Source: Lutraria lutraria
Taxonomy: Eukaryota > Mollusca > Bivalvia > Venerida > Mactridae
Assembly (NCBI GenBank): GCA_964023205.1
Contig: OZ026839.1
Coordinates: forward strand, 16,708,386 to 16,772,385
Reading direction: 5' to 3'
DNA length: 64,000 nucleotides
Shown: one piece after another, positions 1 through 12,700 of the stretch
Layout: every line of letters begins with the position of its first letter
How positions within the stretch are numbered: the first letter of the stretch is position 1
The notes under the pieces: generated by a model
What the model was told of the DNA's origin: nothing
The model's database searches: none
What the model saw: only the letters and a program-made list of their open reading frames with translations
Position numbers and translations under genes: made by a program

Positions 1-1380
1 GTATGATGGACTAAAATATCCGGCGCTCTAATCGGCCAGACCGTTTTATCTACTTCATTAGTTGCTGTTCATTCGAGAAACATCGGGGATTTCAGCATTC
101 TAGTATCTGATAAATGTACGTGGAGATGTTACCAATGCTCATGGATAATCAAAATTGTGGATGCTAGAAGTTACTGGATCAATTAAAAGAGATGATCGTT
201 ATACATCAACGGGCACTCTTCCTATTACATAACAAAATATTTATCTTAAATATCAATTAATGACTCTAAAAATGGATGGGTTTTTTTTGTTGTTGTTAAA
301 TGATTTTAATTCATATGTACAAATATATATGCATCGATCGGTATAATGTGAATCATTTTTTTACAACATATATTATTTCTTTACAATTAAATATTCATCT
401 TATATGCAAAATGTATATTAGTTTGTCAAATGACGTTTAAGCTTTTTTTTGTTATTTGTGTTAAACGCTTATACGTACAGAACTGAACGGGAACCAGTTT
501 ATACAAGCTTTTGGTACATTGCAACATGGAACGGGAACCAGTTTAAAATAAAAATTCGTCTGATTTTAAGACATATTTTATAAGGCCGAAATATTGATTA
601 ACAGAATAGTTATCACCACATACAGTATATTTAGAAGTAATTTGACAATGAAGATATTTTCTAATTCATATTCAAAAAAAGAGGATAGTATGTATACATG
701 TAAACCACGTACGGTTAAAATAAATACACGTTTCAGCCGTAATATCAATTCATTGATTTTTTAAGATGTATGGAGTTTTTGTTATTTGACTGTCATGGGG
801 CATATTGCATACCAATCAGTCATTCGATCACGATAAAAAAAAACAATCCGGCAAAAGTTTGTGGACAAACAAACGGCAAGAACGCAATATTAGAAATAGC
901 TTATAGAGAATATCCAAGATAAAAACTTCATTAATTAAACAGTAAAAATAAACAGCTATATGAACATACGGATCTAAAATTTCAATAACAATATTACCAG
1001 CATTTCATACTTTTCCCACAACTTTGTTTACAAGTAGGATAAAAATTGTACATGAAACGTGTTAAAATTCACATAACTTTTACAATCCGCATGATAAGAT
1101 ATGAGTAGGTTTGATAAATAATAGAGAATTACAATATCTATAATGATAGTCAGTATAGCATGATAGGAACAAGACTTCAAAGATTATTAGATTGTAAGCC
1201 CATCTCAAAATTGTATCTTAATTATTTATGTAAGTCTTTGATTCTACTGTAGTTTTTAATTGAATAAGATATATGGTTATTAAAATAGTTTAATGATGCA
1301 CACTTAGTTTTTCGTATTAACGCAATTGAAGTATTTTTATCATTTTCTCGATGCAGCACTAAGATAGTAATTATGAATTA
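1..1380. other. AT-rich sequence without recognisable gene
   Basis: I find no coding exon with acceptable splice sites on either strand. The only structured signal is a pair of direct repeats near 486-544, described separately. Confidence 0.5.
486..544 (+). repeat. Two direct copies of a 15-bp motif, AACGGGAACCAGTTT
   Basis: The motif occurs at 486-500 and again at 530-544, both times preceded by G and followed by A, at a spacing of 44 bp. The same motif reappears as an inverted pair just upstream of the CFAP90 start codon at 31264-31307, so it is a shared dispersed element or a regulatory motif. Its function is unknown. Confidence 0.6.
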
Positions 1381-1387
1381 AACCGTA

Positions 1388-1548
1388 TGACGTCAGTAGT
1401 GACGCCGTCAGAAATATTTATTTCAGTCGAAAATTTACAACGAAATAAAAACTCCTTGGTCTAGTAAACGTAAACCCCGTAGAATTGATCCGGTAGGCAT
1501 GAAATGTATGCGTGCGAAACTGACGTCACCAGACTACGAGTCACGTGA
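1388..1548. promoter_or_regulatory. Cluster of CRE and E-box palindromes (candidate promoter or enhancer)
   Basis: TGACGTCA occurs at 1388-1395 and 1521-1528, and TCACGTGA at 1541-1548, in a locally GC-richer stretch. TGACGTCA is the full CRE palindrome bound by CREB/ATF bZIP factors, and CACGTG is the canonical E-box. The same CRE palindrome also lies inside repeats elsewhere in this window, so a repeat origin is possible. No transcript start can be assigned. Confidence 0.3.
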
Positions 1549-1599
1549 TATAGAGGTCGCCATATTAGAGGTTCCCATATTCGCATTGTGAAGCGTGAG

Positions 1600-4500
1600 G
1601 TGTAAATAACCACGATTATCAACAATACATTGTGTTTACGACATAAACACATTGTCGATAAAAGGTAACAACATTGTTGTAATATATGTAATTGTTCATA
1701 ACATTTTATTTACCCGTTGAATCGTGCGTCTGTCTGAAATAATACGTCGTTTTCGAACCTGGTGACCGGCAAGTGCGCGGCACAGCCGAGTTGGAGTCCG
1801 GGTCGACCCTTGGGTTCTGATGAAAAAATCGGAATTCCTTGCATTTTTTGCTGATTGGTTTATCTCTGCAAGTTGGCTCATTACCATGATTGTCTTTTAT
1901 TGTGTATTTAGCGTTTACTTTCGTTTTTGACATGCAATAATGTTGAATTTGGCGGGTGAAGTTTTCATTAGGAACACGCTTGTATTTAAAAGTGGGTGGG
2001 GTATTTTAGTTAACATGAACGATTCTAAGTTTCTCCGGTCTTCACATCATGCTGCAAATTTTTTATTCAGTTAATGGAATACGAGGGATTGAATCAATCA
2101 GTAGAATTGTTAGTGATAATAATGCTGTTGAAACTGACAACAAATTGACAGCTACTTCCTGGCTGGTGCTTGAACACAAATGCGGTCTAGTTACGGACTC
2201 TTATTCTCGTTCTCAGACTTGTTCACTTAAGTCTTTAGCTTTCTTGTTCAATCATTATGATAGAAATTGTCCATATTGGAATCAAATATATATCTGTGAA
2301 AGTTTTTTCATGAAAGTTTTTATCAATTATCTGTTCCAGGGATTCCACTTTGCTGCGTACATCTATGATAATTGAAAAGTGCCTATTGGCCTATTCATTA
2401 TCAACCCCTTTGCTGCAAAGGAGGGATATAACCGTCTACAGAAGTTGATGTCTTTTGTATTCATGAAAGTTATACCAGGCTACACAAATCTCTGGTTAAA
2501 TGACAGGGTATGTATGTAACTTTTGTAAGGGAACTGGTAATATTTTAAATAAGCTGTCATTTCTTAAAACATCCCTGACACGTACAGTGACAGTGTACAA
2601 TACAGGCATCTTTGGTTCTATCTTGCTAAACCCCTCACGGGGACATAGGCATGGTTAAAGCAATCACTAGTGCAGTTGCCTTGGTCCGTGTTAACGTGAT
2701 ATTTTATTCAATATGGTACTTGTACTAAGTTGTAGCCGTAAGACTAAGAGCAGTTACATTCATGAGTCATGGTATAAATTATCTTATTTTTAGCTTAATG
2801 ATGATGTGAAATACTATCTGTTGCTTATATTTGAAAGACTTTGTTATCAACTAAATTGTTAAATCTGATATGATGCATTATGATTTACTCATTTTTTTTT
2901 AATTTGGTAATGATTTTCTTTTTGTGATGTGAAATAGATTGAAGACTCATTTAAATGCATTGTAGTTTAATAAATATTGTATGACTACATTAGGCTTTAT
3001 GAAATGTACCAGTCTGCAGGTTTTGTCTTGCAAATTTCACATAGGTTCAGTGAAAATTCTTCCAGATTGATGACTGTCCTAAATAATTGACAAAAGCATC
3101 TCTTCTAAAGGGAAGTTTCGTATTAATATTATTAATGCAGAAAAATCGTAATATAATTATGTCACTAAAATAAAATTTAAGTAGTGATGTAATGATAATC
3201 AAGTAGAATTGAATACTCGTCGCTGACAGCTTGATAGATGTCGTTACAGGTTAAGTATAGACCGCCGCCGCTATTTGAGCAACTGACCTCTTCTATCTAG
3301 TGAAATTTTCCCAGATCAAGTCTGTCCGTCCGAGACTGACATAAATTGCAAAGAACCAGTGATACCCACGACCTGCTGGTCGTCATGGACATCCGATGAA
3401 TTTTGCAAGTGGGAAAATCCAATTCTTAAAAAAGACTGTCACCTAACAAATGAGGCATTATTGCTGTTAACAACGGTTACCAGTAGCAGTGTTTTATATA
3501 TGCCGGGAACAGGGCGAGGGTTATGTATCTATTTTTAGAAATTACTCCAGACTGGAATCGCTTTCTATTAATTACTCCTGAGTATGATACGCGACGCCCG
3601 AATCAATTAAACCAGTCGATTATTTACAAGTAACAGTTTTTCGCAATGTGGAGAATTCCAGATGAAAAACAAAAGCTGATGCGAAAAACAAAAAGGGATA
3701 TGATCTGGAATATGGAACTCATTTTTATAATGATGACTAGCTCAACGTCATTGCTATAAAAGCTGTTTATGACTATTTATGTGTCCATTACAATCTAAGA
3801 GAGCAGGTGAACGCATACCCGAATTTGTCTACGCATTCCCTTAGTATTCTCATACCCGACTTTTAAGATGTGAATATGACCCATACTTCTTATATTTGTT
3901 GGAGTAATAATTATTTTAGACCATTTAGTGACTTTTCGCTCACTCGTACCAACAAAACTTGTAAAGAATCTTTTTCTTTTTGTTAGTTTTTTTATACTGA
4001 CATTTCTTATTATGTTTTTTGCAAGTATGTGACTTTCTGTTGACAAACTGTTTTTATAAACAAAAACAATCAATGTAGTCTAAGTCGTACATCAACAAAA
4101 ATGGGTACAAGTTGATTTAGAGTCAGAATTCTCTGTAATATAGTGTCCAGTGAGGAGCATGGAGGTTCAGGTCAACAGTCTTGAATTTTTTGGGGTTTTA
4201 GATTATATTATATTGTATGACAAACAAGTAACAACCAAATGAGTTTATATAATAAGGTTATGAATTTGCTTTCGATTATGAATCGAAACACCCTGTCAGA
4301 TTCGATAATCGATTCTCTATTGAGTCCGATTTTCCAACACTAGAACTTGATAGATGCTAATAAATACTACTTGCAACCCTGTATATCATTAGCCAGCACC
4401 TATCAACTATCAATACTAAATTAAAAATATGTTTGTTTGCCCAGTGACCCTGAATTTTAGAAGAGGGTCGGTAGGTAGGAAAAATATTTTATTTCTGAAT

Positions 4501-5580
4501 TTGACCTTTACACTTCTATCTATTCATTTTATGTATTCTGCTAACATACAACCATTTATTATGTGCTTTTAATCAACCATAAACATGTACTCAGTGCCTT
4601 AACACACATTATTGTTTTCCTTCATTACTTCAAATGATACCTACTTTCAATGTTTATCGAAAGCAGTGAATACATCATTACATGCATATTTTCCCAAGTA
4701 TAAAAATAAAATTCTCCCAGATTTTGCAATAAAATGTTTTGAGTCGGCATGATCTTTTCGGGTTGGTCGGTAAAGGGCAAACAAACTTAATTTTAATTTA
4801 AGCCTAACATGATATAATATTTACATTTATTTACTTTATGCTGAAACATGCATTTGCAGAACATACAGGGGTTGTTTTAGGAATGGGGGTGGAAGCTGGT
4901 GAAAAGGGGAAAACACACGAAATAAGCAAATTTGGGGGAAAATCCCTGTATTTGTAATACTGATTTTATAAAGTTTTAAATCTCCTAGTCCAACAGCCTC
5001 TATACAGGGGTATTCTGTTGTCTTTTTGTATTTAAACTGAAAATACATTAACAGGGGTGTGATTTTTCCTCCTTTCAGCTGATTTCCTCTTTTTTGTCTT
5101 AAAATCTTTGAAACAAAAGGGCCCAGATTCAGTCTGACCTACTCAAAAATGATGTTTTTGCAAGCATGAGGGGGATGGGGGTAGGGTATTTCAGCCTTTT
5201 TGCTCTTGGAGCAGTCACACCCCTGATTAACACTGTATTATGTATATCGTAGTCGTGCTCTTTTTAACAGACCTTGCCATAGTCACAACTTTTTATTAGA
5301 CGAATTTTCACAAAACACGGTAAATCAACATAAATACCATAGGCATAGGTAAACAATATACTTTACAGTATAGATCTGGTTGATTTTCATATCAAAACTC
5401 TGTGTCTGAACGTAAACAGTGCTAACTTCAATACATAAACATGTTTTCTTGCTTTCTGAGAAGCAGCCATTTTGCATGTGTGTGATTTACACTGGAAAGA
5501 ATAAAATATCGCTGGACACTCAGTTGTATTTTGATTACCGATGCGACCATGTTGACAGCAAAATGATGCAAAGTAATTCG
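1600..5580. other. Intergenic or 5' flanking sequence, no gene recognised
   Basis: Short open frames here, including one of 108 codons at 2049-2375 (+) and one of 92 codons at 3795-4073 (-), have no domain, no signal peptide and no convincing splice context. The stretch 1745-1860 contains, on the minus strand, an AGGTTCGAAAACG segment after a GC-rich arm that resembles the 3' half of a tRNA-derived SINE head; this is weak. Nothing else is supported. Confidence 0.4.
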
Positions 5581-5582
5581 TC

Positions 5583-5800
5583 GTGTGATTGGTTAAAATA
5601 ATGCTAGATGGTTGTAGCCAATCAGCAAGCAGTGATTTATTCAGTGCGGCTAGACAAATGGTTTCTGTCATCGTATGCGGCGGATATACGCCAGACTACG
5701 AAGCGGGGATCTAGTGCATTTGTTTCCGTCCTCGTGTGTAACGAGGTTCGACTGTCGGTACACATTATCTGTGATGTAATAAAAAGCTATACTTAGTATC
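5583..5800 (+). promoter_or_regulatory. Candidate promoter and 5' untranslated exon of the MEP-1-like gene
   Basis: Two CCAAT boxes lie close together: an inverted one (ATTGG) at 5588-5592 and a direct one (CCAAT) at 5618-5622. They are followed by a GC-richer block at 5640-5770 that looks like a non-coding first exon. The next exon has a good acceptor at 6237-6238 (pyrimidine run, then CAG) about 65 bases before the start codon at 6303, so a non-coding upstream exon is expected. Placing it here is inference from position and composition; mapped transcript ends would settle it. Confidence 0.35.
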
Positions 5801-6302
5801 ACCACCGTATGTTCTTGTCAAAAAGACTACCTAGATGCCGTATGTCGAAGCATTTATTCAATGTGCGACAAATTTTAAAAGGAACGGACATGATAATGTA
5901 AAAATATTGGATTTTTTTTTTCGGGGAAAAATATAGCATATTTTCCGAGGGGAAGACGATGACTATTTTACTATAGTAAAAAAAAACTGTCATAATATGC
6001 AACAATATGCAGAGTGATTGGTGTCATTATTTTGTAAGTGGCAATCACACTGGTCAGTTATATACCATTCAATCACAGGTTTCCAACCAAAATCAAACAA
6101 AACATTGATCTTGAACTATTTTCTTCAGACTGGCATTTTTTATCTGCACTACTTCTATGATTTCAGTAAGATTGAATTAAATGATGGTTGATGTGCTGTT
6201 TGATATTTGTTGTTTTTCATGTTTTTTGTCAATTTCAGTGTTTTGTGATGGATATGTGTGTATAAGAAACATTTGAGAAAAGATAAGTTGATGAAGTGTG
6301 GA

Positions 6303-6374
6303 ATGGCTGACTTGGCAGCTTTAGAAACAACTGAAAATGAAGAACCACACAAACCACAACTTGTGTCTAAACAG
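6303..6374 (+). CDS. MEP-1-like zinc-finger protein, first coding exon
   Basis: Twenty-four codons run from ATG 6303 to a consensus donor (CAG, then GTATAA) at 6375, in phase 0. They join the acceptor TTTTTTAG at 9775 and continue without a stop through the large exon, so the ATG at 9818 is internal. The ATG at 6303 has a strong Kozak context (G at -3, G at +4). An in-frame ATG at 6291 has T at -3 and would add only four residues. The frame closes upstream at 6246, and a splice acceptor at 6237-6238 fits an exon starting at 6239. The encoded peptide begins MADLAALETTENEE. Confidence 0.75.
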
Positions 6375-6537
6375 GTATAATCACATAGTCATGTTTAGTT
6401 GTACACTAAGTTCCACTTAATATTAAGACTATCATGTGGATTGACGGAAAGTTCTCTTCTTATCAAGTCAGTCATTAATATCAATTATTTATGAGTGAAT
6501 ACTCAGCAAGTTTTCAATTCAGGATAACAAGTCAAAT

Positions 6538-6603
6538 AGTTTTCTGCGGCTATATTTCACAGTCCAGTATAGTTTTCTGCGGCTATATTTCACAGTCCAG
6601 TAT
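6538..6603. repeat. 33-bp tandem duplication
   Basis: Two identical adjacent copies occupy 6538-6570 and 6571-6603. The perfect identity implies a recent local duplication. Confidence 0.85.
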
Positions 6604-7102
6604 TGGTTAAGGATTAGATTTATTCAGGTGTATGTTAGTCCATATAATCGTACTCCACAATCAATACACTTTAGACTTGGTGATATCCATCTACATGATA
6701 AAAATTGAGTCAGAAAGGTTTTACTCAAAGTAGCCTATATAGCCAAAATCTGATTTTGTGTCAAGTATATGTGAGTCTTGCTAAACCGGAAGTGAATGTT
6801 TAAAATGTGAACAAGAGAAAAAAACGGCGAATTTACAGCTTTTCCTTGGTATTTTGTAATGATTCGTTCACAATTCATTTTAGCTTAAAACAGTATTAAT
6901 CAATATTCATGTTGTGATATATTGTATCGCTAATGTATACTGCAATGATTGGTATACAGTCACTCAAACTGTGGTTTATTGCCCACCCATAATATATACC
7001 AAAACAGGAATTTTTTGGGTGATTGGGGATAGGGCCTTTAGCCCTTAGGTGGGGGAAATTTATGTGCGATTTTCAGTTTTGGCGGAAAATGCATACTTTT
7101 TT

Positions 7103-7360
7103 AGCTCACCAGAGCTCAAAGTGTTCATGGTGAGCTATTGTGATTGCGTGTAGTCCATGGTCTGTCCGTAAGTGCTTCAACAATTGCTTTTAACAACATC
7201 TCCTTATTAAGCAGTTGGCTAATTTCAACGAAACTTAACAGGGATGTTCCTTGCATGAAGCTCATACAAAGAAGTTCAAAAAGTTTAATTTCATTTTTAA
7301 AAAACTGGTTGCCATGGCAACCAATAGGAAAACCACAGGGCCTAGAGCTTTCAGGTTTCT
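7103..7360 (+). repeat. Interspersed repeat beginning AGCTCACC, carries an X-box palindrome
   Basis: It begins TTAGCTCACCAGAGCTC and is related, in reverse orientation, to 26651-26966. It contains the perfect 16-bp palindrome GGTTGCCATGGCAACC at 7307-7322, which matches the RFX X-box consensus. The short open frames across it are not conserved between copies. Confidence 0.6.
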
Positions 7361-9049
7361 AGTCAGCCTAATATCACATGTCGTCTACATGTCTTCAGGC
7401 GTTCAGTTGTATATTCCACATCACTTATTTCCACCGACATCCCTTAATTACGTGTACGACATTGCTTGTATACTCAACCATTATAAACAGCCAGTACATT
7501 TAATTATGTGCTGACTCGCTATGTCACTCATAACGGTGTCAATCAAATATCAATAAACCAATAACAGCCTCGAATGCATGACACTTCGCTGCCAAAATCG
7601 TAGCCCCGCCTCAGGTCATGGTTTCAACTATTATTATTATGAACTAAACCGTGAATGTACCGCGGAAAACAATAACAGTGTTACCTTGATTAATTGTATA
7701 TTAATGTATATGATATATTTAAATACAGCTATTCTAAGCTTAAAATGTTTATTGCAGGGTTATAAGGCAGTTTGAAATATCCCCTGAAATTCCCCTTTTG
7801 ATGCGAAATTACCCTACCTGAGGACTCCAGGCTCCTTCCCTTAAAGTGCAGCTAGGGCCCTGAGTAAGCACTTCCTCCGTATACTATGGTGGGCTGTTGA
7901 ATAGATCAATAATAGCCAATCGCAGTGTTTGTTGTAACAGCATATTGTAATCAACCAGTCAGAGTGCAGTTTACATTCGTAAACCGAATTAATGAAAGTC
8001 TGCTTGATCGGGCAAGAAGATTAATTGGCTAATTGTTAATAAATGACAATAAATACCCTGAGTGATGTGAAAACAACGGATTTAACGATATATAGCAGGT
8101 CTAATTGATGTTACTGGCATCTATATTGAGTAGACAGGCATGTACTTTATCTTTTAGTTCCAATTTTGGTTTATGTCAACGACGCTACAAACCGAGAGGC
8201 GTCCTCTTCGCGAGTTGAATAAGTAACAAGGAAGTATTTAAAACTACGCAGAATTAATTAATAACAGCCATCTATAATTAAAACTGCTTCTCCATAGTGA
8301 AAACATATGATTCTGAAATGTTGCTCACCACTTAGTTACTGGGTGATTCACAATGCTTCAACATTATTAGTATTTGGTGAAAGTAGCTTATTTTCGGGAA
8401 ATCAAAAATTGGTCAGCAGGTGTTACCGGCAAAAGAAATTAAAAATTTAGTTTGATGTATGAAAATTGTTTCCCCTTGGAAATTTAATTACCGGTCAGTG
8501 GTCAATGGTGAAAATTTGTTACTTATAATCTAAACAGAAAGAAGCTTGTCAAATTCATGTGCAGTGATCTCCCTTACTTTGATACCTTAGGTTTATTTTC
8601 TGGAAAGTCTGTGTCCCACAGAACTCGATTTGGACATTTAAGAGGTCTAAGGTAGACTTTTTCACATTTTAACACTGAAAAACGATCACATAATTACTAT
8701 GACATATCTAGAAATTATTATTTTGAAAATTGAAATAAAATATAAGCTTCAATTTTCATTTATGTCATTATCATAACAAAGGGGGAATATATATGACATG
8801 CACCTGTCCAGAAGTAACATGTAAAGTACCAATAACTTTATAACAATCCAAATGGACAGCAGCCAGTAAAAAGTAACACATTCGTAACTTCTGCTGTGCA
8901 ACTACCCTCTCCCTAAAGTGGTCCTACTTCCCTGAATTGAGATCAGGGAGAAGTCACTTCTCCCTAAAATTTCAACCTAGCCCAACCCCTGATTGTCACC
9001 CGGACTTGTTGTCACCGTGACATGTGACAATTGGAAAACCCACCATGCG

Positions 9050-9272
9050 TGTACTGTAGCATTGTCTAGCGGACCTCTACAAAGTTTTTTCAAATTATGG
9101 CCCCTATACTCTTATTTTATGTATGCTTACAAAGAGAAACTGCAAGGCCTAAAGCTTAGATATTTTGGTCCTGGGGTAAAAATTTGCCCCGCCCCCAAGT
9201 CACTTGATTTTACATAGGCTCATGATGTGCTTCTCTCGTGAGCGATATAGGGCCATCATGGCCCTCTTGTTA
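9050..9272 (+). repeat. Interspersed repeat ending in the AGGGCCATCATGGCCCT hairpin
   Basis: The right end is a hairpin (AGGGCCA, ATC-type loop, TGGCCCT) followed by CTTGTT at about 9249-9271. The interior resembles 45489-45890 in reverse orientation: both contain a TTTGCCCCGCCCC-like block and a tract about columns of drug-free length 'AAGTGACC/GGTCACTT'. The left boundary is approximate. Confidence 0.6.
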
Positions 9273-9775
9273 TTTCTTATGGATCTCCAAACTTACATAA
9301 ATGTCTGCCCTCTAAAATCTGGGAAAGTATTGAACCATAAGGACTTTATATAAGCATTCATTCATGCAAGATAACCCCCCTGAAGATTCCATTTTGTTAG
9401 TTTTGAGTCGTAGAAAACATGAGATTGAGTTCTACAGCGATGTTTGGGACACACAATTTTTTACCCAATTTTGGAAGTAAAAAGTGTGTCTTATACATGG
9501 GTGATTACGGTAATAAAGTACTGGATGCAAAAGAAGTACCGAGTCTTATGAAAGTTTAGAAGTGGGATGCCTAAATATGTTAGTGTGTTCTACTTACATT
9601 TAGAATATTAATCTTCATGACATAAATTAGATTTACTGGATGTTGCTGAGTTGTATACTATATAATGTGTGAATCAATCAAGTCCTCTCAATTTGCTGTC
9701 TTGTACATGGCCCACTGAGCTGTCTGGTCAGATTTGATTTTATGTAGACTCTCATTTAATCTTAATGTTTTTTAG

Positions 9776-12700
9776 GAGAATAATCTTGAAGTAAATGGTC
9801 TTGACTCTGAAGAGAGTATGACAACAGATATATCAATGAATGGAAATGCTGAAGATTATCTTGATGACAGCGAACAGAAGAAAATTGGACCATCTGAAAA
9901 TGACATAACACAGCATCATTCTAATGGTGAGGCTGACAAAGGAAAAGATAAATTACTAACTTTGGATAATGATGACGTTCAAAATAATGTTAACATTCAT
10001 GAAGATAATGATGATGTAAAAATTACTGAAAAATCAGATGACTGGTCAATTCTAACGGATGGAAATGCTACTAGAGGTGTCAAAACATCAGATGAAGATA
10101 CGAAAGTTGGCAGAACTGATGATGATGATTCTAACAGTGCCGAAGTTATCTCAAATACCATTTCTCCCTCCCTGGAAATATTGGAAATTGATCCAAATAA
10201 TCATCAAAATCCAAATTCAATATCAGAAGAAAATTCTGGGGACTCACTTGATAGTGACGCAAGTATGAAATCAAAAGAAGAGTGTGATGAGTCTAATCTA
10301 AAAGATGGTCTTGTTAGTACAGTAAAAGTTGATGATGATGAAGTATTGATAACATTAAATGAAGATGAAGAAGGTGTTACCAAGGAAGATGAACCAGAAT
10401 TTCAGCTGAAAGAAATAAAGAGTGATAGTAATGTTTCTGTAAGGGATGACCAAGAGAAAGAAACTGAAGTTGTGAAAGAAAGTTTAAACAAGGAAAGCAG
10501 TAAGGTAGAACTTAAACTTGCACCAGTTACCACAGCTTCAATTACCACAGCAGCCAAAGCTGCTCCGCTTTTAACTCAGTCTAATGTGAATTCAATATTA
10601 ATACCATCTAGTGGTGTAACTATCCCGATTCTCAGTTCTCAGAATGTTCTCATTCCTGGAGCACCATCAGGTATCCAGATTGTACGGCAGGGGAACCAAT
10701 TTGGCTATATCACAATCTCTGGCAGTCAGCGAGTATTTGTTCCAGTATCTGGTGTTCAAGTCCAAGGTCCAAATAATTCAGTTTTGGCATCTCATCTTGC
10801 TACTGGTGTTAACCAGCAGTCAAGTACAAAGCCCCAAACACAGACAGTAACATTGGAGGAACTTCGTCCTAAATCAAGCATGGAAACTATCGAATTGATG
10901 AAGTGGGAAGTTCAAAACCGTATTGCAGACAATTATAATTGGTCAGTAGCTTTTCATTCAAGGAAAGAGGAACTTAGTACTATTACAACATTTCTGCAAG
11001 AACTTGGCAGCGATGTTGTAAAAGAGCAAGTATACAAGGACATAATTCAAATACAGACAAAAAAAAAAGAAAATGGTGATTTAAAAGAAGCTGAAATTGA
11101 AAGTCTGGAAAAGATGAAAACTGTTTATGAAAACACCAAAAAAAAGGTTGAACACCTACAACTTGAATCAAAAGAATGTGAGCAATGTCAGTTTAAAACT
11201 GAATCTGCTGTAGTGATGAAATTTCATGAGGATTTCCCTCACTATGACCCTCCTTGGGACATAAGTAAGGGTTGGATGGAATGTAGTCATTGCAGTTTTC
11301 GTACCAAAGTAGCTGCTCAATTCATATTCCATATGAAAGACATCCACAGTGTACAGGCCAAATTTATGGAGAAAGGGCAACCGTTTCAGTGTTCACTTTG
11401 TCCATTGAATGCATCTACTAAGAATAAGCTTGAAAAGCATCAGCAGAAATGTACAAAGCATTTCAAATTAAATTCAAATCTACAGCCTTATTATCATGAT
11501 GTTAACTTCTGTATGAAAACCTGTTACTATAAACCAAAAAAACCTGCGCCAACTCCTAAACCTACACCAAAGCCTACTCCTACTATGAACACAAGACAGC
11601 AGCAAGGAAGTAGCCTCTCAGTTCAAAAGCAAAATATCAATCAGCCTGCTTTGAGACCAAGTAATTTAGCTCCTAGACATCGTCCCCCAGTGTTAAGAAC
11701 CCCAATTACTACTTCACAAATTCAAAGGCCTATTATCAATTTACCAACAAGACCACGAATGCAGCCCCCTACTCTTCAAAGAGCCCCTGTTCCACAGCAA
11801 CAGAAACCAACACGACCACAAGGTAAGGAAATGGCTGGTTTTGAAGTATGTGAGCTCTGTGGTGGTTATGTTAAGGACAGACAAGCACTGAGAATTCATT
11901 TCTATTACGCTCATAAAGTCGAGATGCCCCAAGCTATTTTCAACAGACCTAATGCTCCTCTAACATGTGAAGTGTGTAAAGAACACTTTTGGACTACTCA
12001 AGGACTAACCAAACACAAAACAGCACGGCGACATTTTTCAGGTGTTCCTCCACAGAATTCTCCCAGCAAAATTGTTTCTGAACAGGAATGCTTCATGTGC
12101 TTGAAAAAGTATCCTAATCTGTTTGTACATTTTGAAAAAGTTCATGGTATGACTATGAAGGATTTGATTTTGGTCAGGAAGTGCATAATGTGTGGTGCCT
12201 CAACTAATGATTATAAGTCTCTTGAGACTCATCTGGTAAGTGCCCATGGTGTAATGATCAGAGTAAATGATTACATTAATGATAAAAACAAGCCTTTAAA
12301 ACCTTCTGCAACTCCTACCATAAGTGGTGGAAAAAATGTTGGAAAAATAAATTATTGTGTTTTCTGCCAAATTCAGTTTCCAGACAATATTCAGTTAACA
12401 ATGCATTGTATTCAAATACATACCACATGTGAAACTTGCGGAATGGTGGTTGCTACAAGTAAACATCTAAGTGGACATAATTGCAGAAAAGCACACATAA
12501 ATAAGTTGTGTTACATTTGTGGCACAAAAGTTGCATCACAAGAGAAATATGCCATTCATTTGCGATCTCATATAACACCATGTCAAGTTGAGCTTAAGAA
12601 TCTTGATGATGATGAAATTGCAAATATAAAGGAAAAAATTAAAAGGGAATATAAACCTGCTGTTATCAGTCTTGATTCTGATGAAGATTCAGACATAGAA

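Larger units (their letters stand above)
6375..9775 (+). other. Intron 1 of the MEP-1-like gene, 3.4 kb with repeats
   Basis: The boundaries are GT at 6375-6376 and AG at 9774-9775. The intron holds a 33-bp tandem duplication (6538-6603) and two interspersed repeats (7103-7360 and 9050-9272). Near 9290-9520 is a stretch whose right end (a CTTATACATGGG-like segment running into ATTACGGTAAT) resembles DNA-transposon ends. No further exon is apparent on either strand. Confidence 0.65.

Noticed and set aside
2049..2375. 108-codon plus-strand frame as a gene
   Set aside because: It has no domain, no signal peptide, poor start context and no supporting splice structure. Length is within chance for 64 kb.
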